Assembly: GCA_902619105.1 (NCBI GenBank)
Contig: CACNCV010000002.1
Location: 236,436 to 297,071 of the forward strand
Direction of reading: 5' to 3'
Length of the DNA stretch: 60,636 nucleotides
DNA from: an uncultured Pelagibacteraceae bacterium
GTDB lineage: Bacteria > Pseudomonadota > Alphaproteobacteria > Pelagibacterales > AG-422-B15
Below are positions 43,802-51,983 of the stretch, piece by piece; within the stretch, counting starts at the first letter, position 1; the number at the start of each line of letters is the position of its first letter. The position numbers and the translations under genes were made by a program. The notes under the pieces are model-generated. The model made no database searches. It saw only the letters and a list, made by a program, of their open reading frames with translations, and was not told the DNA's origin.

Positions 43802-44460
43802 TTTTTTATAAATTTACACCAATCTTCTGGTGATCTTCTATTAGTTTTATAATTATTTAATGGCGAGGAGTCATCTCTGTATCCAATTGCCATGCCACAG
43901 AATAACATGAGATCAGAGTCGGCTTCAACAAATTCAGATACCATTTTCTGCCTAAGTGACCAAGATTCCTGTGCACAAGTATCAATTCCTTCTTCTTGAG
44001 CAAGTAGCATAAATGTCTGTAGGAACATTCCTAAATCTGACCACTGAGGTTGGTTCATCTGGCGGTCTACAAAACAGAATAATGCTGCAGGTGCACCAAA
44101 AAAAGTGAAATTTTTAAGCATTTGATCTACCCTTGCTTGCGAATCTGATCTTTCAATTCCAATAGAACCATATAACTGTTCACCAACTTCAAACCGTGAA
44201 GTTCTATAAGGCTCTTTTAGTTTTGCAGGATAAATTGGGTACTCAGGTGTGTCTATGCCCTTCCATTTATCCTGAAATTCAAGAAAACGTTTCATCGAGT
44301 TTCCATTTATTATAAATATTCTCCATGGCTGTAAATTGCCTCCCGATGGGGATCGAGAAGACTTATAAATTAGGCTTTCTAGTATTTCATTCGATACCTG
44401 CTTTTTTGTAAAAGCTCTTACTGATTGGCGATTGTTTACGGCCTCTGAAACAGTTGTCAT
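43798..44460 (-). CDS. Nitroreductase-family FMN enzyme
   Basis: A 220-aa nitroreductase: NNRQSVRAFTKKQVSNEILE, SRSPSGGNLQPWRIFIING, FFGAPAALFCFVDRQM, MFLQTFMLLAQEEGIDTCAQESWSL and MLFCGMAIGYRD (the usual GMAIGY). Binds FMN, reduces nitro, quinone or flavin substrates with NAD(P)H. The start forms an ATGA overlap with a 43-aa upstream gene and its end overlaps the dehalogenase, so the three are translationally coupled. Confidence 0.9.
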   Translation of the reverse strand: MTTVSEAVNNRQSVRAFTKKQVSNEILESLIYKSSRSPSGGNLQPWRIFIINGNSMKRFLEFQDKWKGIDTPEYPIYPAKLKEPYRTSRFEVGEQLYGSIGIERSDSQARVDQMLKNFTFFGAPAALFCFVDRQMNQPQWSDLGMFLQTFMLLAQEEGIDTCAQESWSLRQKMVSEFVEADSDLMLFCGMAIGYRDDSSPLNNYKTNRRSPEDWCKFIKK

Positions 44461-44588
44461 AATTTAATTTTTATTCTTTTTTTTTCATGAAGTTTTTTTT
44501 TATTTGCGACCTTTTTTGGTCTAAACTTATCTGTCCTTAACTGTCTTGCAATAGGATTACTTTTTAATTTACTTTTTTTCTTTTTCAT
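44457..44588 (-). CDS. 43-aa basic protein resembling the ArfA ribosome-rescue core
   Basis: A short frame from ATG 44588-44586 to TGA 44459-44457. It begins 3 bp after the SDR stop and its stop overlaps the nitroreductase start as ATGA, so it is a genuine operon member. The protein is very basic (Lys-rich ends) with the core SNPIARQLRTDKFRPKKVAN followed by KKK. This resembles the ArfA pattern N-x-I-A-x-x-L-x-x-x-x-F-R-x-(x)-V-x-x-x-K-K of the alternative ribosome-rescue factor, but it lacks ArfA's hydrophobic C-terminus. Real gene: likely; ArfA relation: by pattern only. Confidence 0.6.
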   Translation of the reverse strand: MKKKKSKLKSNPIARQLRTDKFRPKKVANKKKLHEKKRIKIKL

Positions 44589-44591
44589 TCT

Positions 44592-45347
44592 TTACAGAAG
44601 CACACTGCCTCCATCTACCATCAGGGTTTGTCCTGTAACGAATTTACTTTGATCACTTGCAAGATAAAGAATAGTTCCATATATATCATCAACTTCAAGT
44701 GTCTTTTGTAATATCTGCCCTTTAGAAATAACCTCAAAACCACGTTCTGCTTTTTCTCCTAAAAATTCCTTTGCCGACTCGGTTCTTACCATAGATGGCG
44801 CTACTGCATTCACACGAATGTTATCTTTTCCCATTTCTCTCGCCATAACCCGAGTTAGTCCAATCACGGCAGCTTTTGATGTAGCGTAATCTGCGGCGTA
44901 AGGCATGCCGTATTTAGCTGCTAGAGAAGCGATATTTATTATTGAGCCACTTTTGTTTTCTCTCATTATTGGAGATATTGCTCTGCAGCAATTCCAAAGT
45001 CCTTTGACATTAACATTCATCGCTTTGTCCCATTGATCTGGATCAATATCTTCAAATCGTGAGCTTTTTAATGCTCCATATAGTGCAGCGTTATTTACAA
45101 GTACATCTATTTTAGAAAATTTATCAACTGCCTTCGCCATCATATTATTGCATGAGTTTATATCTGTCACATCGAGATTTAGACTTAAAAATTTATCTGT
45201 AACTTCGCTCACCTTTTTCTCTGTCTCAGAACAATCAGATATATCTGCAAAAATAATATTCGCTTCTGCTTTCGCAAATTCAAGGGCATATTTCTGTCCC
45301 AGGCCTCTTGCAGCACCTGTAACAATAATTGTTTTATCTTTGATCAT
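44592..45347 (-). CDS. Short-chain dehydrogenase/reductase
   Basis: A 251-aa classical SDR: TGAARGLGQKYA (TGxxxGxG, about 11-22), DVLVNNAALYG (NNAG-like), catalytic Ser in INIASLAAKYG, YATSK (Y-x3-K), and C-terminal FVTGQTLMVDGG. Oxidises or reduces a hydroxyl/keto group with NAD(P). The start overlaps the recX stop region by 14 bp. Substrate unknown. Confidence 0.9.
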   Translation of the reverse strand: MIKDKTIIVTGAARGLGQKYALEFAKAEANIIFADISDCSETEKKVSEVTDKFLSLNLDVTDINSCNNMMAKAVDKFSKIDVLVNNAALYGALKSSRFEDIDPDQWDKAMNVNVKGLWNCCRAISPIMRENKSGSIINIASLAAKYGMPYAADYATSKAAVIGLTRVMAREMGKDNIRVNAVAPSMVRTESAKEFLGEKAERGFEVISKGQILQKTLEVDDIYGTILYLASDQSKFVTGQTLMVDGGSVLL

Positions 45348-45864
45348 AAATATCTTCTAGCTCCTCTATGCTCATTTCAAATAATATCTTCTTTACGATG
45401 TTATATGAAAAACCTGCTCTTGACAAAACTCCAAGTTCTCTCATTTTTATTTTTTCTGTAAGTTCATTTTTCCTATAAGGTCCTATAGATTTCTTTTTTG
45501 CTAACGTACAAGCGGCTATAAGATCAATATTTTTAACTGAATTTCTAATGTTCTGTATTGCATCAATAATTATATTATCCTTTACGTATAGTTCCTTAAG
45601 TTTGAATTCAATTTTTTTTAGTGACCAACCCTTATTTAGATAATTCCTGATTTTACTCTCAGAAAATAGCTGATCATTAAGAATTTTTTGTCTTTCTAAT
45701 GAAAAAATTATTTCATTGATAATTTCTTCTGAGTTAATACTTAAATGACTATCTTTAACCTTTCGTCTTAGATAATTTCTTAAGTTTTCTGAGCTCGATG
45801 CGTATCTTTGTAAGTACCATAAAGCTTTTGACTCAATTTCAGTATAATTAGATTTATTTTTCAT
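45334..45864 (-). CDS. recX: Regulatory protein RecX
   Basis: 176 aa, helical, with the RecX pattern: ALWYLQRYASSSENLRNYLRRKV, FSESKIRNYLNKGWSLKKIEFKLKE, and the third repeat ELTEKIKMRELGVLSRAGFSYNIVKKIL. RecX modulates RecA filaments. It is not next to recA here but between lpxB (11-bp overlap) and an SDR, so expression probably follows that operon. Divergent sequence, as usual for RecX. Confidence 0.85.
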   Translation of the reverse strand: MKNKSNYTEIESKALWYLQRYASSSENLRNYLRRKVKDSHLSINSEEIINEIIFSLERQKILNDQLFSESKIRNYLNKGWSLKKIEFKLKELYVKDNIIIDAIQNIRNSVKNIDLIAACTLAKKKSIGPYRKNELTEKIKMRELGVLSRAGFSYNIVKKILFEMSIEELEDIYDQR

Positions 45865-46990
45865 TAACTATCTGAATAATTTTTTCTGCTGCCATTATAC
45901 TTGGTATGCTTTGAGATTTAAGTTTCGAAGTAGCTTCACTTGCATTTGATAGAACTTCTTGAAGGTAATCATTATCATCTAAAAATTTTTTTAAATAATA
46001 CATAATATTATCTTTATTGCTTTTACTTTGTAGCAGCTCAGGAATGATAAACTTCCCTTGTATAATATTAATTAAATTACCCATTCTAGTTTTAATAAGG
46101 AATTGTAGTATAAAATAGGTTACAGGATTGAATTTGTATGCTGTCACATATGGTGTATTAAAATATGAAACTTCCAGAGCTGCAGTCCCTGAGGTCACAA
46201 TGCCAAGTTTTGCATGATAGTAATAAGAGTATTTAATATGCTCATCTAGAATTATTTTTATTATATTTTGTAAACCGAATTGACTTAAGATATCTTCTAC
46301 ATAAAAAGTCATTTCTTTTGTAAGTGGCATTACAAGCTCATACTTGTCATCTAACTTCATGGCCCTTATTACTTCTAAGTAAATTGGTAAAAGAGATACA
46401 ACTTCCTTTTTTCTACTTCCCGGTAAAATTAAGAAAACTTCTCTGTCTCCCTCAGTAATTTGATGCTTTTTAAAGTTTTCAATATTTATCTCTGTTATCG
46501 GATGACCTACAAAAGTTGTCGGCACTTCATATTTCTCAAATATTTTCTTCTCAAAGGGTAGAATTGTCAGCAAGTGGTCTACTGATTTTTTTACTGTATG
46601 GACACGTCCAGGTCTCCATGCCCAAACGCTAGGAGCCACATAATGAAGAATTTTTAATTTATTATTTCGTTTTTTTATCCGTTCAGCAATTCTCAATGTA
46701 AAATCCGGACTATCAACTGTGAAAATAATATCAGGATCAAGATCAATAATTTGATTAACCACTGATTTTATTATGCGATTTATTTTAAATATCTTAGGAA
46801 TAACTTCAATTAATCCCATCACATTAATTTCTGATATATCAAAAAATTTTTGAATACCCTCTTTTTCAAGGGCTCTTCCACCTATACCGAAAATTTTAAG
46901 AGGCTCATTTGAAATTTTTTTTAGTTCTTTTATGGCTGATGCGGCTAATTTATCGCCAGACTCTTCACCGGTTATTACTACAATCTTCAT
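45854..46990 (-). CDS. lpxB: Lipid-A-disaccharide synthase
   Basis: 378-aa GT19 glycosyltransferase: VVITGEESGDKLAASAI at the N-terminus, FGIGGRALEKEGIQKFFDISEINVMG, DSPDFTLRIAERIKK, YVAPSVWAWRPGRV, ILPFEKKIFEKYEVPTTFVGHPITE, PGSRKKEV and VTSGTAALEVSYFNTPYVTAYK. Condenses UDP-diacylglucosamine with lipid X at the inner membrane. Shows that the organism makes lipid A. First gene of the operon to 42941. Confidence 0.95.
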   Translation of the reverse strand: MKIVVITGEESGDKLAASAIKELKKISNEPLKIFGIGGRALEKEGIQKFFDISEINVMGLIEVIPKIFKINRIIKSVVNQIIDLDPDIIFTVDSPDFTLRIAERIKKRNNKLKILHYVAPSVWAWRPGRVHTVKKSVDHLLTILPFEKKIFEKYEVPTTFVGHPITEINIENFKKHQITEGDREVFLILPGSRKKEVVSLLPIYLEVIRAMKLDDKYELVMPLTKEMTFYVEDILSQFGLQNIIKIILDEHIKYSYYYHAKLGIVTSGTAALEVSYFNTPYVTAYKFNPVTYFILQFLIKTRMGNLINIIQGKFIIPELLQSKSNKDNIMYYLKKFLDDNDYLQEVLSNASEATSKLKSQSIPSIMAAEKIIQIVNEK

Positions 46991-47031
46991 TTTACTATTT
47001 GATCTAATTGTTTATATTTATACCATTATAT

Positions 47032-47619
47032 ATGTCTAAAAACGTAACATTTTGCTTTGATTTTGGAAGTCCTTACTCCTACCTAGCCTACAATAATCTT
47101 CAAGTAATTAAAGACGAAGGAGCTGAAATTGAAATTATGCCTGTTCTGTTGGGAGGCATATTTAAGGCTACAGGAAATCAACCGCCTGCAACTGTCCAAA
47201 AAAAGGGAGAATATATGTTTAAAGATATTACTCGTTGGACAAAAACACTCAATATTCCATTTAAGATGAATCCCTATTTTCCAATATTAACAGTGCCTCA
47301 TATGCGAGGGGCGGTATTAGCCCAAAAAAATGATATTTTAGAAAATTACATGCAAGTTATGTTTGAGTCTATTTGGACAAAAGCAATGAATCTTAATGAT
47401 CAGGAACTTCTGACCCAAGTCGCCACTGAATCTGGAATGGATGCAAATAGTTTTGCTGAAGGAATTTCAAGTGATGAAATTAAAAATAAATTAAGAGAGA
47501 ATACTGAATTTGCTATTAATAAAGGAGCGTTTGGAGTACCAACATTTTACATCGATGATGAAATGTATTGGGGCATTGACAGTATGAAATTTCTTGTTGA
47601 ATATTTAAAAAATCAATAA
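47032..47619 (+). CDS. DsbA-family 2-hydroxychromene-2-carboxylate isomerase-like protein
   Basis: A 195-aa DsbA/kappa-GST fold protein: FCFDFGSPYSYLAYNNLQVI (the Ser of FGSPYSY binds glutathione in HCCA isomerase), PVLLGGIFKATGNQPPA, and FGVPTFYIDDEMYWGID at the end. No CxxC. ATG 47032 is taken as the start (MSKNVTF); a TTG 24 bp upstream is unlikely. May act on an aromatic intermediate or a glutathione adduct. Divergent from lpxB, convergent with the next SDR. Confidence 0.88.
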   Translation: MSKNVTFCFDFGSPYSYLAYNNLQVIKDEGAEIEIMPVLLGGIFKATGNQPPATVQKKGEYMFKDITRWTKTLNIPFKMNPYFPILTVPHMRGAVLAQKNDILENYMQVMFESIWTKAMNLNDQELLTQVATESGMDANSFAEGISSDEIKNKLRENTEFAINKGAFGVPTFYIDDEMYWGIDSMKFLVEYLKNQ

Positions 47620-48432
47620 TCAGCCATTATCCTCTTCATTATAATTACGAGCAATAATAGCCCCTAAACCAGGGAAATATCTTGATATATATAATGCTAT
47701 TTTTGGAAAGCTTATTCTAGGAACAATATAAGCTTCTCTTTTATTTGCTTCTATTGATTTAATAATCATTTCTGAGGCTTTATCCAAATCCATACCTTGA
47801 CTTTCATGGCCTCTATCATTAGCACCATAAGGAGTGCCGTCTCCAGTTAAGGCTTTCATACCTATCTCAGTGTTAACAAATCCTGGAGCGACAGTGTTAA
47901 CTTTAATATTATGTTCATGAACTTCAGCTCGAAGCGAGTCCATAAAACCGTGCAATGCATGTTTTGATGAAGCATAAACAGTTCTTTTTTTTGATCCAAA
48001 TTTTCCAGACAAACTGGTGTTCGTTACTATCTGACCTTTTTTATTTGATATCATTTGTGGAAGCAAACACTTAGTTAATTTAACAACGGAGAGAAAATTT
48101 AGATTCATAACTTGTGTATACACATTAAAATCTGTTTCATTCGCTGCAGAATATGCAGATACTCCAGCATTATTAAAGAGTATATCTATTGAACCAACCT
48201 CACGAGTAACTCTATTAACTAAATCGTCAATGGACTCCAAATTTGAGAGATCGTGATCAAAAATATGCGCCTTTGCATTTCCACATTCTTTTTTTACATC
48301 CTCTAGTTTGTCTCTATTTCGCGCAGTTAATATTACTTCTGCACCTAATTTTGATAGCTTAATTGCAACTGATCGGCCAATGCCGGATGAAGCGCCCGTA
48401 ACCCAAATTCTTTTATTATGAAAATAGCTCAT
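47620..48432 (-). CDS. Short-chain dehydrogenase/reductase
   Basis: A 270-aa SDR: WVTGASSGIGRSVA near 10-23, DILFNNAGVSAYS, NTSLSGKFGSKKRTVYASSKHALHGFMDSLRAE with Ser and Y-x3-K, and APGFVNTEIGMKAL. C-terminal extension VPRISFPKIALYISRYFPGLGAIIARNY suggests membrane contact, as in lipid-acting SDRs. ATG 48432 preferred over an upstream TTG at 48459 that would overlap the divergent GNAT gene. Confidence 0.88.
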   Translation of the reverse strand: MSYFHNKRIWVTGASSGIGRSVAIKLSKLGAEVILTARNRDKLEDVKKECGNAKAHIFDHDLSNLESIDDLVNRVTREVGSIDILFNNAGVSAYSAANETDFNVYTQVMNLNFLSVVKLTKCLLPQMISNKKGQIVTNTSLSGKFGSKKRTVYASSKHALHGFMDSLRAEVHEHNIKVNTVAPGFVNTEIGMKALTGDGTPYGANDRGHESQGMDLDKASEMIIKSIEANKREAYIVPRISFPKIALYISRYFPGLGAIIARNYNEEDNG

Positions 48433-48453
48433 AGAATTATATAATCTAACATT

Positions 48454-48927
48454 ATGCAACTAAGACTAGCAAGAAATAAAGACGGAAATCAAATAATCAA
48501 CTTAATCAAAAGATGCTTTAAGGATTATAAAAATTGCTACCTTGATGTAGACAACGACTCTCCAGAGTTAAGAGATGTTTATTCTTACTTTAAAAATAAA
48601 AAAGGAAAGTTCTGGGTATATGTTGATAAAAATAAAATTATCGGATGCATGGGCTATATACCACATGAAAAAAATAACTTAGAAATACATAAGCTATATA
48701 TAGATAAAAATTATCGAATGAAGGGCTTGGCAAAAAAACTAATGTTAAGGATTGAGAGTATTGCAAAGAAATATAAAAAAAGAAAGATAGTGCTATGGAC
48801 TGATACTAGATTCAAGGAAGCTCACAAAATGTATAAAAAATTAAATTATAAAAAAATGTCAAAAACAAGAAAGTTAAATGACATAAGCAATACAACTGAA
48901 TATGCCTTCCAAAAAGTAATTAATTAG
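48454..48927 (+). CDS. GNAT-family N-acetyltransferase
   Basis: A 157-aa GNAT domain: QLRLARNKDGNQIINLIKRCF, KIIGCMGYIPHEKNNLEIHKLYIDKNYRMKGLAKKLMLRIE (the acetyl-CoA loop R-x-x-G-L-A), and ARFKEAHKMYKKLNYKKMSK-like DTRFKEAHKMYKKLNYKK. Acetylates an unknown amine. Very Lys-rich. Overlaps the convergent permease by 8 bp. Confidence 0.85.
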   Translation: MQLRLARNKDGNQIINLIKRCFKDYKNCYLDVDNDSPELRDVYSYFKNKKGKFWVYVDKNKIIGCMGYIPHEKNNLEIHKLYIDKNYRMKGLAKKLMLRIESIAKKYKKRKIVLWTDTRFKEAHKMYKKLNYKKMSKTRKLNDISNTTEYAFQKVIN

Positions 48928-49603
48928 CTTTCACTGTTCCTAATTTTCTCTCCGCTAACCCAACAGCTAAAACTATAATGAAGTTGATAATTAAATATAT
49001 TGATCCTGCTACTAAAAATATTTCAACGGGTGCATAGGTTTTTGAGATTATAGTTCGAGCTATTCCAGTAATTTCCATGAGCGTGATAATTGAAATCAAT
49101 GAACTGGCTTTGACCATTAATATCAACTCATTACCATAAGCTGGCAATGCTTGTCGTACGGTAATTGGAAGTGTAATTAGCAGAAATGTCTTAATTTTAT
49201 TCAGTCCTAATGCTCCTGATGCTTCTATAAAATTTTTAGACACAGAAAGGATACCTCCTCGAATTATTTCAGAGGAATAAGCACCAGTGCTGATAGTCAG
49301 TGTAATGATACCACACCAATATGGCTCTTTTAAAATTGGCCACAATATACTATCTCGAATAAATGAAAATTGACCAAGACCATAATAAACAAAATACAAC
49401 TGCAGTAACAGGGGTGTCCCCCTAATTAAATAAACAAAATAATATGCAGGAATTGACATTGATTTTTTGCCAGAAATTCTCATCAATGCCACGATTATTG
49501 CTAATGCTAGCCCGAGTACTGTTGAAATAGAAACCACTTGTAATGTAAGAGGAATACCCTCAATTATTTTGAAAAATGACTCATACATTAATTCAAATCT
49601 CAT
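48920..49603 (-). CDS. Polar amino-acid ABC transporter permease (HisM-like)
   Basis: A 227-aa permease with about five helices: IPLTLQVVSISTVLGLALAIIVALMR, YFVYLIRGTPLLLQLYFVYYG, the EAA loop GAYSSEIIRGGILSVSKNFIEASGALGLNKIKTFLLITLP, and ALPAYGNELILMVKASSLISII. The ATG overlaps the upstream permease stop as ATGA. Imports a basic or polar amino acid together with the next two genes. Confidence 0.92.
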   Translation of the reverse strand: MRFELMYESFFKIIEGIPLTLQVVSISTVLGLALAIIVALMRISGKKSMSIPAYYFVYLIRGTPLLLQLYFVYYGLGQFSFIRDSILWPILKEPYWCGIITLTISTGAYSSEIIRGGILSVSKNFIEASGALGLNKIKTFLLITLPITVRQALPAYGNELILMVKASSLISIITLMEITGIARTIISKTYAPVEIFLVAGSIYLIINFIIVLAVGLAERKLGTVKAN

Positions 49604-50313
49604 AGCGCCCCCTTAGATACAAAACCTTTAGAGTAAGTATTTTCAGCTTTATCAAATAAAATGTTAGAAAGCCTGGTAATTACCAAATACAGAATAATTG
49701 CAGCCGTATAAAATATAAATGGTTCATGTGTCGAGCCCGCGGCAATACGCGACTGTCGCATAATTTCAACTAACCCTGTAACACTAATTAGCGCGGTATC
49801 TTTAAGTGTGATTTGCCACACATTACCAATACCTGGCAATGCAATTCTTGCAACTTGTGGGAATATTACTCTTCCATATAGACCATATCCATTTAATCCA
49901 AGTGTTTTGCCTGCCTCAAACTGCCCTTTATGAACGGAGTTAACCGCACCTCGAATTACTTCTGTAGAATAAGCCCCTGAAATTGCACCGACAGCAATTG
50001 TACCAATTGTAAATGCATTCAGTTCAATATAGCCATCATATCCAAAAATTTTAGCAATATACATCACTGCGCCGCTGCCACCAAAAAAAAGAAGGTATAT
50101 GACTAAAAGCTCTGGTATTCCTCTTATTATTGTTGTGTATGTATTTGCTATTATTTTTAGAATAAAAATATTTGATAGTTTACATGCAGCAAAAATAATT
50201 CCTATCAGAATACCTAAAAGTAAAGATGACGCACTTACAAGAACTGTCATCAGTGCACCCATAAGCATCTCATCTCCCCATCCAGATGAACCAAAGGAAA
50301 ATACTTCAAACAT
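49600..50313 (-). CDS. Polar amino-acid ABC transporter permease (HisQ-like)
   Basis: A 237-aa permease: GALMTVLVSASSLLLGILIGIIFA, TYTTIIRGIPELLVIYLLFFGG, EAA loop GAYSTEVIRGAVNSVHKGQFEAGKTLGLNGYGLYGRVIFPQ, and ALPGIGNVWQITLKDTALISV. The RGIPELLVIYLLFFG segment is typical of HisQ/OccQ/ArtQ importers of arginine, lysine, ornithine or opines. It lies after the binding-protein gene and an intercistronic terminator. No ATPase gene is adjacent. Confidence 0.92.
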   Translation of the reverse strand: MFEVFSFGSSGWGDEMLMGALMTVLVSASSLLLGILIGIIFAACKLSNIFILKIIANTYTTIIRGIPELLVIYLLFFGGSGAVMYIAKIFGYDGYIELNAFTIGTIAVGAISGAYSTEVIRGAVNSVHKGQFEAGKTLGLNGYGLYGRVIFPQVARIALPGIGNVWQITLKDTALISVTGLVEIMRQSRIAAGSTHEPFIFYTAAIILYLVITRLSNILFDKAENTYSKGFVSKGAL

Positions 50314-50325
50314 ATTTATTTATAT

Positions 50326-50362
50326 AAAAAAAAACGGCTGAGTATAAGTCAGCCGTTTTTTT
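50326..50362 (-). terminator. Terminator between binding protein and permease genes
   Basis: Perfect CGGCTGA (50335-50341) / TCAGCCG (50349-50355) stem with a 7-nt loop, extended by A and T runs; nine T follow the stem on the minus strand. Partial termination here would give far more binding protein than permease, a common design in ABC importers. Confidence 0.92.
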
Positions 50363-50380
50363 ACGTTATTAATTTCAAAA

Positions 50381-51214
50381 TTACGGTGCTAAGTCTTTAC
50401 CAAACCATTGCATTGATATTTTAGAAATTGTTCCATCTGCAGCTGCATCAGCTATTGCTTTATCAAACATCGCTTTTAGATCAGCATCTCCTTGTCTGAT
50501 ACCTGCGCCAACACCTTCACCTAAAAGTCCTCCAAATACATTTGGACCAAAAGTTACTACATTAGAACCACCTGAAGTTTCCATAAATGCCTCTGCCGTT
50601 CCTACGTCACATAACATTGCATCTATTCTACCAGCTGCAAGATCAAGATTCATTTCATCTTGTGTTGGATAAACCTTTAAGTTTGAGTCTAAGTATTTAT
50701 TTGCAAAATCTTCATGAATTGTTGCAACAGTAACTCCAATATTCATGCCTTTCATTGCATTATTTAACGCGCTTATTGTACCAGAAGTAGCACTGCTATC
50801 ATCATCAAGATTTAAGTTTTTTGCTGAAGTAAAAGTGCTTAATGGTGAACTGTTAAGCGTAAAAAATCTAGCTGGCTCTGTCATGTAAGCTTTAGAAAAA
50901 CTTATCGTTTTTTTTCTTTCTTCAGTCACTGACATACCTGCCATGATTACATCATATTTACCATTAACTAGTGCAGGAATAATTCCATCCCAGTCCTGTT
51001 GAACGAACTCACATTCAGCATTCATTCTTTTGCATAGATCCCTTGCAAGGTCTAACTCAGCACCTACAAGGTTTCCAGATGCATCTGTGAAATTCCATGG
51101 TTCGTATGCACCTTCTGTACCAATTCTAATTTTTGACCAATGACCGTCGGCAAATGCCATTGAAGCTATTGCACTCATAGCCAATCCAATTATTAATAAT
51201 TTTAAATTTTTCAC
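50381..51214 (-). CDS. Polar amino-acid ABC transporter, periplasmic binding protein
   Basis: A 277-aa SBP_bac_3 protein: signal peptide of about 22 residues (cleavage after AMA-type MAFA), then KIRIGTEGAYEPWNFTDASGNLVGAELDLARDLCKRM, DWDGIIPALVNGKYDVIMAGMSVTEERKKTISFS and GRIDAMLCDV. Related to the arginine/lysine/ornithine binding proteins. It starts at GTG (51214) with a strong GGAGG 7 nt upstream, and is followed by a terminator before the permeases. Confidence 0.93.
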   Translation of the reverse strand: MKNLKLLIIGLAMSAIASMAFADGHWSKIRIGTEGAYEPWNFTDASGNLVGAELDLARDLCKRMNAECEFVQQDWDGIIPALVNGKYDVIMAGMSVTEERKKTISFSKAYMTEPARFFTLNSSPLSTFTSAKNLNLDDDSSATSGTISALNNAMKGMNIGVTVATIHEDFANKYLDSNLKVYPTQDEMNLDLAAGRIDAMLCDVGTAEAFMETSGGSNVVTFGPNVFGGLLGEGVGAGIRQGDADLKAMFDKAIADAAADGTISKISMQWFGKDLAP

Positions 51215-51298
51215 TTAATTTCCTCCAAATTGAAATAAACAGAGGCATAGGGTCTATTAAAATTACTAAATGAGCAAGAAAAATGTTAGTTTTACTTA

Positions 51299-51526
51299 TT
51301 ATTTTTGAAGCCTATTCCAAAGATATATAATTATTGCAACAGAAATTATACCTACTACACCCTCACTTCCTAGTTGGTTAATCAAACCTACTAAGTTCTG
51401 AGTAATATTTTTTCCCAAAAAAGGTGAAGATGGTCCAAAGAGCACTTCCAAAATTATAGCTATTGCTATCAACAATAAGCCAAAATCAATGATTTCTCTT
51501 AATATTTGCTTAATTCTTGAGATCAT
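51299..51526 (-). CDS. Small two-helix membrane protein, paralogue B
   Basis: A 75-aa protein with two hydrophobic helices (FGLLLIAIAIILEVLF and GVVGIISVAIIIYLW) joined by a polar loop. It shares the pattern S-x-PF-x-G, N-x-V-x-L-x-NQLG-x-x-GVVG with the 71-aa protein directly upstream. I do not recognise the family. A hairpin with an SD-like GGGAGG lies 5' of its start (51538-51571). Probably a membrane-inserted oligomer; no function can be assigned. Confidence 0.7.
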   Translation of the reverse strand: MISRIKQILREIIDFGLLLIAIAIILEVLFGPSSPFLGKNITQNLVGLINQLGSEGVVGIISVAIIIYLWNRLQK

Positions 51527-51537
51527 ATTCTAATTTT

Positions 51538-51571
51538 TATCACCTCCCATGCTTAAACACGGGAAGTGATA
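51538..51571 (-). promoter_or_regulatory. Intercistronic hairpin masking a GGAGG sequence
   Basis: On the minus strand UAUCACUUCCC (51571-51561) pairs with GGGAGGUGAUA (51548-51538): 11 pairs with one U-G, loop of 12 nt. The plus strand would have a C-A mismatch there, so the fold belongs to the small-gene mRNA. The 3' arm contains the strong SD-like GGGAGG, 16 nt before the ATG of the 75-aa gene. It is followed by A rather than U, so it is not a terminator. Confidence 0.55.
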
Positions 51572-51577
51572 ATATAT

Positions 51578-51793
51578 TTAATCTCTGAATAACCAGAGAA
51601 TAACACCAACAGCAATCAATCCAACAACTCCGGCATTACCTAATTGGTTCACTAGAGATACGATATTGCTGGCTATATTGCCAACAAATGGGATGCTTCC
51701 TCCGCTGAGTAGGCCAACAACAATACCCAAAGCTAGCAGTGAAAGACCAAGGCTTGTTAGAGCCTTTATCGCGTTCTGTGCGTTTCTAATCAT
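51578..51793 (-). CDS. Small two-helix membrane protein, paralogue A
   Basis: A 71-aa protein: LGLSLLALGIVVGLLSG helix, loop GSIPFVGNIASNIVSLVNQLGNA, second helix GVVGLIAVGVILWLF. A strong ribosome site (GAGGGGG, 7 nt from ATG) and an upstream 16-bp palindrome suggest high or regulated expression. Paralogue of the 75-aa protein downstream. Function unknown; the twin arrangement with conserved loop NQLG suggests that the pair may form a hetero-oligomer. Confidence 0.72.
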   Translation of the reverse strand: MIRNAQNAIKALTSLGLSLLALGIVVGLLSGGSIPFVGNIASNIVSLVNQLGNAGVVGLIAVGVILWLFRD

Positions 51794-51825
51794 AACTTTC
51801 CCCCTCGTTATGTTTATTTAGATAA

Positions 51826-51841
51826 GTACTATATTTAGTAC
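51826..51841. promoter_or_regulatory. 16-bp palindrome upstream of the small-protein genes
   Basis: GTACTA-TATT-TAGTAC, perfect 6-bp arms, 33 bp before the ATG of the 71-aa gene. On the minus strand it contains TATAGT, a possible -10 element, so the palindrome could be an operator over the promoter. The 190-bp gap 51794-51983 otherwise shows only AT-rich sequence. Confidence 0.4.
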
Positions 51842-51983
51842 ATACATGCACACTATATTCAAAATATGGTAAAACAAGCTTCTTTTGAAATTTAAGTAAT
51901 TGAATTTATTTGCTTTTTCGTAAAATATTTTAAAATGTCACATTAATACAACATTATTTTTATCTATGTCTTTGAATTTGATT

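Noticed and set aside
51538-51571. Terminator between the two small membrane proteins
   Set aside because: The hairpin is followed by an A run on the transcript strand, not U.
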